DNA of 64,000 nucleotides from positions 6,268-70,267 of the forward strand of contig JAJXHK010000006.1 in the NCBI GenBank assembly GCA_021639365.1. Reading direction: 5' to 3'. This DNA comes from Collinsella aerofaciens (GTDB lineage Bacteria > Actinomycetota > Coriobacteriia > Coriobacteriales > Coriobacteriaceae). Shown here in pieces: positions 60,493-64,000 of the stretch (its first letter is position 1; each line of letters starts with the position of its first letter). Below the pieces are notes generated by a model, which was not told the DNA's origin, searched no databases, and saw only the letters and a program-made list of their open reading frames with translations. The position numbers and the translations under genes were made by a program.

Positions 60493-61179
60493 CTAACGCA
60501 GGCTCGCAAGCCAGGTGTCGATTTGCGACTCCGCAGCGGCCCGATCTTCCTGCGCCGTGGTACCTGCCATACTCAGGCCGTCCGTTACGGTCGCGCCAGC
60601 GCATTTTCGAGCGACGGTGTCGAACATGCCAGCATCGCCGCTGCCCGCATGCGTGTTGAACGGGCAAATTGTCTTGCAGCCCCAATCAAGCGCCTCGATC
60701 GCCGCATACACCGGCATGGGCATATCGCCCCACCAACACGGAAAGCCGAGGTACACGGTGTCGTAGCCCGACAGGTCCGGCATCGACACCAACTCCGGGC
60801 GCGCATCGGAGTTCTTTTCCTCGAGCGCCTCGTCGCAGCACGCGTCATAGGCCTCGGGATAGGACTCAGCGCGCTCGATCTCGAACAGGTCGGCCCCAGT
60901 CTTCTCAGCGATTATTTGAGCGAGCACCATGGTGTTGCCCACCTTCACCGTGCCCACGCCGCAGTTCTCGCCGGCGCGGGAGAACACGAGCACGAGTGGA
61001 GCGCCATTTTGGGTTGCCGGCGTCGCATCACCCGAAGAGGCGCTGCCCGAAGACGCCGACGCTGCGGGCGACGTATCCGCCGCGTTTCTTCTTTCACCAC
61101 AGCCCGCGAGCCCCGCCGTTGCACCAAGCGATGCAAATCCGGCGATTTGAAGAAACCTGCGTCGTGTCAAGATGTTCAC
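60493..61179 (-). CDS. Tat-exported flavodoxin-like lipoprotein
   Basis: The 228-aa protein has a twin-Arg signal (ILTRRRFLQIAGF), lipobox LAGC with Cys27, a Ser/Ala-rich spacer (SPAASASSGSASSGDA) and a flavodoxin domain (LVLVFSRAGENCGVGTVKVG, DTVYLGFPCWWGDMPMPVYA, ICPFNTHAGSGD). Export by Tat suggests it folds with FMN in the cytoplasm before being anchored outside. The start is GTG at 61179, with GGGGAG upstream; the longer frame to 61272 lies in the promoter region. It is closely related in fold to the 59923 gene. Divergent from the TetR regulator. Confidence 0.88.
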   Translation of the reverse strand: MNILTRRRFLQIAGFASLGATAGLAGCGERRNAADTSPAASASSGSASSGDATPATQNGAPLVLVFSRAGENCGVGTVKVGNTMVLAQIIAEKTGADLFEIERAESYPEAYDACCDEALEEKNSDARPELVSMPDLSGYDTVYLGFPCWWGDMPMPVYAAIEALDWGCKTICPFNTHAGSGDAGMFDTVARKCAGATVTDGLSMAGTTAQEDRAAAESQIDTWLASLR

Positions 61180-61247
61180 GGCGCTCCCCTTCCCTCGTTT
61201 TGCCCATCGTTGCAACCCTTGTCGAAACAATCCGCAGCGATGGTTAG

Positions 61248-61297
61248 CAATAACAACCTCGGAATATGCCACTATGGTTGCTTATTCCTTGTTATTG
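61248..61297. promoter_or_regulatory. CAATAACAA inverted repeat in divergent promoter
   Basis: CAATAACAA (61248-61256) and TTGTTATTG (61289-61297) are perfect inverted copies in the gap between the flavodoxin operon and the TetR gene. It is a candidate operator for the latter. Confidence 0.4.
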
Positions 61298-61402
61298 GCA
61301 TAACATCATAAAACCCTGTATGCTGCAATGGACTTTTATCTGCTAATCCGTTGCCTATGACTACACTTGGGCGAAATCAGTGGAATAAGAGAGGCGAAAC
61401 CC

Positions 61403-61993
61403 ATGAACAAGCCATCAGGCGAACAGAGGAAAGTGGATCTACGCGTCGTGAAGACACTCGACGCAATCCGCACGAACTTCGAGCAGCTCGTCTGCGAGAA
61501 CGGCTACCACAAGCTCACCGTCGCGCGCTTGTGCGAGTCCGCGCGCATCAATAAGAAGACGTTTTATCGCTACTACACTTGCCTCGACGACTTACTCGTC
61601 CAGGTACAGCGTGAGTTCGCAAGCGAGTACGTTGAACTTACCCAACACTTAAGAATCCCCGAAGACGCCGGCGAGATAACCCGCCAGTTCATCCTCTATT
61701 CGTGCGAAACGGGCGAGCGGAGTCCTTTCTACGAGGCCGTGACCTGTGGTTCGGATTTCAGCAATATTCGGGCATCGATGATCGAGAAAGTCCTCGAATC
61801 GCGCCGCATCTCACCTAGCGGGTTCGGCGCGCTGTCTGCGGAAGAAACGTCCGTCGTCATTTCCTTCCTAGAGCAGACCGGCTTAACTGCCTATAGGCAA
61901 TGGGTCGCGGACGGCAAACGGCTTCCGCCGGAAAAGCTGGCAAGTTTGACGGCAGACCTTGTAGAAGGTGCTTTGGAGCGTGTCCTTCGGTAA
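61403..61993 (+). CDS. TetR-family transcriptional regulator
   Basis: The 196-aa protein has a TetR HTH (LTVARLCESARINKKTFYRY) at residues about 38-57, and a C-terminal all-helical ligand domain (ITRQFILYSCETGERSPFYE, then VVISFLEQTGLTAYRQWVAD) of the TetR_C_33-like sort. It probably represses the divergent flavodoxin and aldo/keto reductase operon. AGAGG lies upstream of the ATG at 61403; an in-frame TTG at 61367 is less likely. Its ligand is unknown. Confidence 0.9.
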   Translation: MNKPSGEQRKVDLRVVKTLDAIRTNFEQLVCENGYHKLTVARLCESARINKKTFYRYYTCLDDLLVQVQREFASEYVELTQHLRIPEDAGEITRQFILYSCETGERSPFYEAVTCGSDFSNIRASMIEKVLESRRISPSGFGALSAEETSVVISFLEQTGLTAYRQWVADGKRLPPEKLASLTADLVEGALERVLR

Positions 61994-62147
61994 AAGAAGA
62001 CATGAGCTACAACAACAGCCTTATCCCATCCCCCCCCTCTCGTATCCATGGCCAGCGCATGCCATAGGGTTGGTGGTGGCTTTTTAGCTACCTCCAGGTG
62101 CCGGGGAAGTCCCGCGGCTATTCTATCTATTCCATTAGGAGTCCTCA

Positions 62148-62255
62148 TTTGCCAAGGAACTCAGTATCTTCGTCGACGAGAGCGGCGACCGTGGCGGAGA
62201 GGCTCAATGGCATTTGCTCACACTCGAAATGAGAGCGGATAATCTCCCACTTTGA
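62148..62255 (+). pseudogene. Remnant of a DUF3800 gene
   Basis: The frame reads FAKELSIFVDESGDRGGEAQ, then WHLLTLEMRADNLPL and stop. FVDESGD is the N-terminal signature of DUF3800 proteins. AGGAG (62137-62141) is still in place, but the start codon has become TTT and the gene ends in a long palindrome after 35 codons. Confidence 0.65.
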
Positions 62256-62296
62256 GCCTTACCTGGGACTCAAAGTGGGAGATTATCCACTCTCAT
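62229..62296. repeat. Long palindrome with 28-bp arms
   Basis: Left arm 62229-62256 (ATGAGAGCGGATAATCTCCC and onward) and right arm 62269-62296 pair over 28 positions with one mismatch, around a 12-nt loop. It covers the end of the DUF3800 remnant. Just downstream TCCACGCTCGTG is repeated twice (from about 62308). Confidence 0.85.
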
Positions 62297-62402
62297 CCAT
62301 CAAACGTCCGAAAATCCACGCTCGTGTGTCCAGATTTCCACGCTCGTGCTGCACGCTCGCGGAGCATCGCGGGCGTTGATTAGGACTGATGCGAATCGCG
62401 GC

Positions 62403-62520
62403 ATGAAGCCGTAAGGGTTGCCCAGAGGTTGCCCGAGGACAGCAAAAGAAAAGCCCCCGACCCGTTTTCGCAGGTCAGGGGCTTGAAATCGCCTAATATG
62501 GACTACTCCCATTCGATGGC
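62403..62520 (-). repeat. guaA-like 3' end plus terminator, copy B
   Basis: On the minus strand AIEWE and stop (62520-62503) is followed by a terminator (AAGCCCC/GGGGCTT, 62451-62484) ending in TTTTCTTTT. It matches copy A at 57976-58081, including the GAAGCCG...CCC block beyond the terminator. The two copies bracket the flavodoxin/aldo-keto reductase/TetR block in direct orientation. Confidence 0.6.
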
Positions 62521-62620
62521 GTCGGTTCTGCCGTCCCGTCACTCCAGTTACACCCAGTTTTCGGCATCGACACGGAACGCGTGCCGCCGAATGACGCGAT
62601 GTCTCGTTTCGTCGGCTTCG

Positions 62621-62689
62621 GGGACAAAAGCTGGGACAACCTCAAAAACTTTTTTCAAACTCAGGGCTTTGAGTTTTTGTTTTTGTCCC
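62621..62689. other. Nested inverted repeats upstream of the Abi gene
   Basis: GGGACAAAA (62621-62629) and TTTTGTCCC (62681-62689) enclose an inner AAACTC/GAGTTT hairpin. The remaining bases between 62521 and 62972 hold no gene; an extended -10 (TGGTAGAAT, 62932-62940) precedes the Abi gene. Confidence 0.45.
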
Positions 62690-62972
62690 AAAGTGCGCGG
62701 CGGGTCGCCTTTGGAGGCTCGATGGCGCCGAAAACGCCCGTTTTGAAACTCAACCGCCCTTTTGCCCGCAAGCCGCCAGCTGCAATCGCAAGTGAATTAA
62801 CGCGGGTGGCTTGCGCGCCATTTGCAAAACCCCAGGTCGCAGGTCTTCGCCATTCGTGAACAAAGTGAGTAGTCTCAGGTGGCTTGCTTATGAGTTGGCG
62901 AACGGGCCTTCAGGATTCAGGGCAAACATGCTGGTAGAATAGGATTCTCAAATCAATGACAGGAGACCGAGC

Positions 62973-63935
62973 ATGGCCGAACCCCACGATAGGAAGCCGA
63001 TCCTCACGATCGAGCAGCAGATAGAGCACCTCAAGCAGAAGGGCGTAGCCTTCGAACTGTGTTCCGAGGAAGAGGCCGCGGACTACCTGCGCGACAAGTG
63101 CAACTTCTTCAAGCTCGCATCCTACCGCAAACTCTTCTCGAAATACGAGGGAGGCCCGCGCGACGGCCGCTACGTAGACCTCGACTTCGGCCAGCTGCGC
63201 CTGCTCGCGGCGCTCGACCAGGAGCTGCGCCACGCCCTGCTCGGCATGACGCTCGACATCGAGCATTTCCAGAAGGTGACACTGCTTCGCGAGATGGAGG
63301 ACCGTGGAGAGGACGGCTACGCCATCGTGGCCGACTACATGGCATCGCTTACCACTGCAAACAGGGAGTACCGCCTGCGCGAGCTCAAGATGAGCGGCCG
63401 CAGCCCCTACAGCTCGAGCCTCTACGCGAAGTACTCCGGCGACATGCCTGCCTGGGCCTTCCTTGAGCTCACCTCGTTCGGCACCCTCATCGACTTCGTG
63501 CGCTTCTGCGCCAGGCGATGGGGCGACAGGCGCCTCGAGGCCTCCCACTACGACCTCAAGCGCGTGAAGTCCGTCCGCAACTGCGCCGCGCACGGCTCGT
63601 GCCTGATCAACTGCTTCGCCGAGAGGGGCGCCGCCCGGGGCTCGGCGTCCAGCGGCGTCTCCCGAAGGGTCGCCGCCGTGGGGATTCCCAAGGCGACCAG
63701 GAGGAAGTGGATGGGGAATACGGCCATGCAGGAGGTCGCGACCGTGCTCGTGGCGCACTCCGGCTTGGTACCCGAGGGCTCCTCGCGCTCGCGCGCCGCA
63801 TCCGAGCTCGCCGAGATGTTCGCCAGGGCCGACGGCGAAACCGAGGCGCTGCCCGACAAGGGGCCCGACGCCGCAGCTCGCTCCGCGCTCGAGTTCCTTC
63901 GCAGGTTGACAGAATCGCTCGGGTTGGTAGAATAG
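62973..63935 (+). CDS. Abi-family (Abi_2, AbiD/AbiF-like) HEPN protein
   Basis: The 320-aa protein matches the Abi_2 family: an N-terminal LTIEQQIEHLKQKGVAFELC, then NFFKLASYRKLFSKYEGG and DFGQLRLLAALDQELRHALL, and the HEPN RNase motif R-x4-H at Arg202-His207 (RNCAAHG). Relatives cause abortive infection against phages, presumably by cutting RNA. AGGAG precedes the ATG. The last 60 or so residues (SALEFLRRLTESLGLVE at the end) extend past the conserved core. A consensus-like promoter lies inside the 3' end of the gene and faces a structured RNA candidate, an arrangement consistent with an RNA-controlled HEPN toxin. Confidence 0.88.
   Translation: MAEPHDRKPILTIEQQIEHLKQKGVAFELCSEEEAADYLRDKCNFFKLASYRKLFSKYEGGPRDGRYVDLDFGQLRLLAALDQELRHALLGMTLDIEHFQKVTLLREMEDRGEDGYAIVADYMASLTTANREYRLRELKMSGRSPYSSSLYAKYSGDMPAWAFLELTSFGTLIDFVRFCARRWGDRRLEASHYDLKRVKSVRNCAAHGSCLINCFAERGAARGSASSGVSRRVAAVGIPKATRRKWMGNTAMQEVATVLVAHSGLVPEGSSRSRAASELAEMFARADGETEALPDKGPDAAARSALEFLRRLTESLGLVE
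63906..63933 (+). promoter_or_regulatory. Near-consensus promoter inside the 3' end of the Abi gene
   Basis: TTGACA (63906-63911), a 16-nt spacer and an extended -10 TGGTAGAAT (hexamer 63928-63933). It is the best match to consensus seen in the window and faces a structured region with no coding frame. Confidence 0.6.
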
Positions 63936-63939
63936 CCTG

Positions 63940-64000
63940 CAGATAGCAAAACCTTCACGGTTTTAGGGGCGGACTTGCGCAAGCGACTCTGCCCTATTTT
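63940..64000 (+). ncRNA. Candidate small RNA adjacent to the Abi gene (may run past window end)
   Basis: Downstream of the promoter at 63906-63933 are a hairpin AAAACC-TTCAC-GGTTTT (63948-63964) and a terminator-like hairpin (AGGGGC at 63965-63970 with GCCCT at 63991-63995, inner CTTG-CG-CAAG) followed by ATTTT at the window end. There is no coding frame. Structured RNAs are known beside abiF genes; whether this belongs to that family must be tested. Confidence 0.5.

Noticed and set aside
59029..61311. A 760-codon open frame on the plus strand
   Set aside because: It runs antisense through the aldo/keto reductase and two flavodoxin genes, whose motifs are clear; its Arg/His-rich composition is that of an antisense frame in GC-rich DNA.
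1..64000. tRNA, rRNA or integrase genes
   Set aside because: No tRNA cloverleaf, rRNA stretch or recombinase motif was recognised by eye on either strand; small RNA genes could still be missed without a covariance search.

Overview
The window looks like chromosomal DNA of a Coriobacteriia gut actinobacterium, most likely Collinsella or a close relative. This is an inference from the high G+C codon use, the Gram-positive surface proteins (an LPATG protein and an LAGTG-ended giant protein), the many PTS/GH1 genes, a clostridial-type topoisomerase IV pair and the rich set of intergenic palindromes. No rRNA, tRNA, CRISPR array, integrase or transposase was seen.

Layout. 1-6.4 kb: two hybrid sensor kinases, one fused to periplasmic amino-acid-binding domains and one paired with a separate binding lipoprotein. 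6.4-9.8 kb: MalY/PatB-type aminotransferase, tRNA methyltransferase TrmO, an HTH-zinc ribbon-TipAS regulator and a glutaredoxin. 9.8-12.3 kb: a small cassette (unknown 428-aa protein plus a toxin/antitoxin-like pair) lying between two near-identical 124-bp repeats. 12.3-14.8 kb: an ACGX-type RiPP-like system, with a Cys-repeat peptide, a flavin/ferredoxin fusion, a radical SAM/SPASM enzyme and a divergent HxlR regulator. 15-17.6 kb: macrodomain plus SirTM sirtuin operon, then a dihydrouridine synthase. 17.9-26.5 kb: membrane protein, ABC exporter-like fusion, and a thiol/iron-sulfur redox operon divergent from a two-component system. 26.6-33.4 kb: LuxR regulator, a 1455-aa surface protein and a lipoprotein. 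33.7-38.1 kb: topoisomerase IV-like operon with a LexA-like box upstream. 38.4-41.8 kb: HxlR/NAD(P)-binding oxidoreductase pair, an AAA/DUF4143 ATPase and a decayed flavoenzyme gene. 42.1-55.7 kb: beta-glucoside region with one EIIA, one EIIBC, three GH1 enzymes, a ROK kinase, two small sugar-modifying-type enzymes and two PRD regulators. 56-61.9 kb: flavodoxin-like proteins, LPXTG protein, DUF4405 membrane protein, aldo/keto reductase and TetR regulator. 62-64 kb: decayed DUF3800 gene, long palindromes, and an Abi-family HEPN protein followed by a promoter-led small-RNA candidate.

How the genes work together. The PTS/GH1 block imports and cleaves beta-glucosides: EIIA (42.1 kb) has no partner EIIB/EIIC in its own operon, whereas the EIIBC (51.9 kb) has no EIIA, so the two operons may share one transporter. 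The redox genes (TlpA-like, 4Fe-4S protein, flavodoxins, DUF4405) suggest membrane-linked electron transfer. The two most interesting systems are the ACGX peptide cluster and the Abi/HEPN gene with its adjacent RNA candidate. Three unrelated palindrome families (GTGACAAAGGGAC; CATTGGGGACG; CAGCATCCAAAG) punctuate gene ends, and remnants resembling the 3' end of guaA occur three times on the minus strand.
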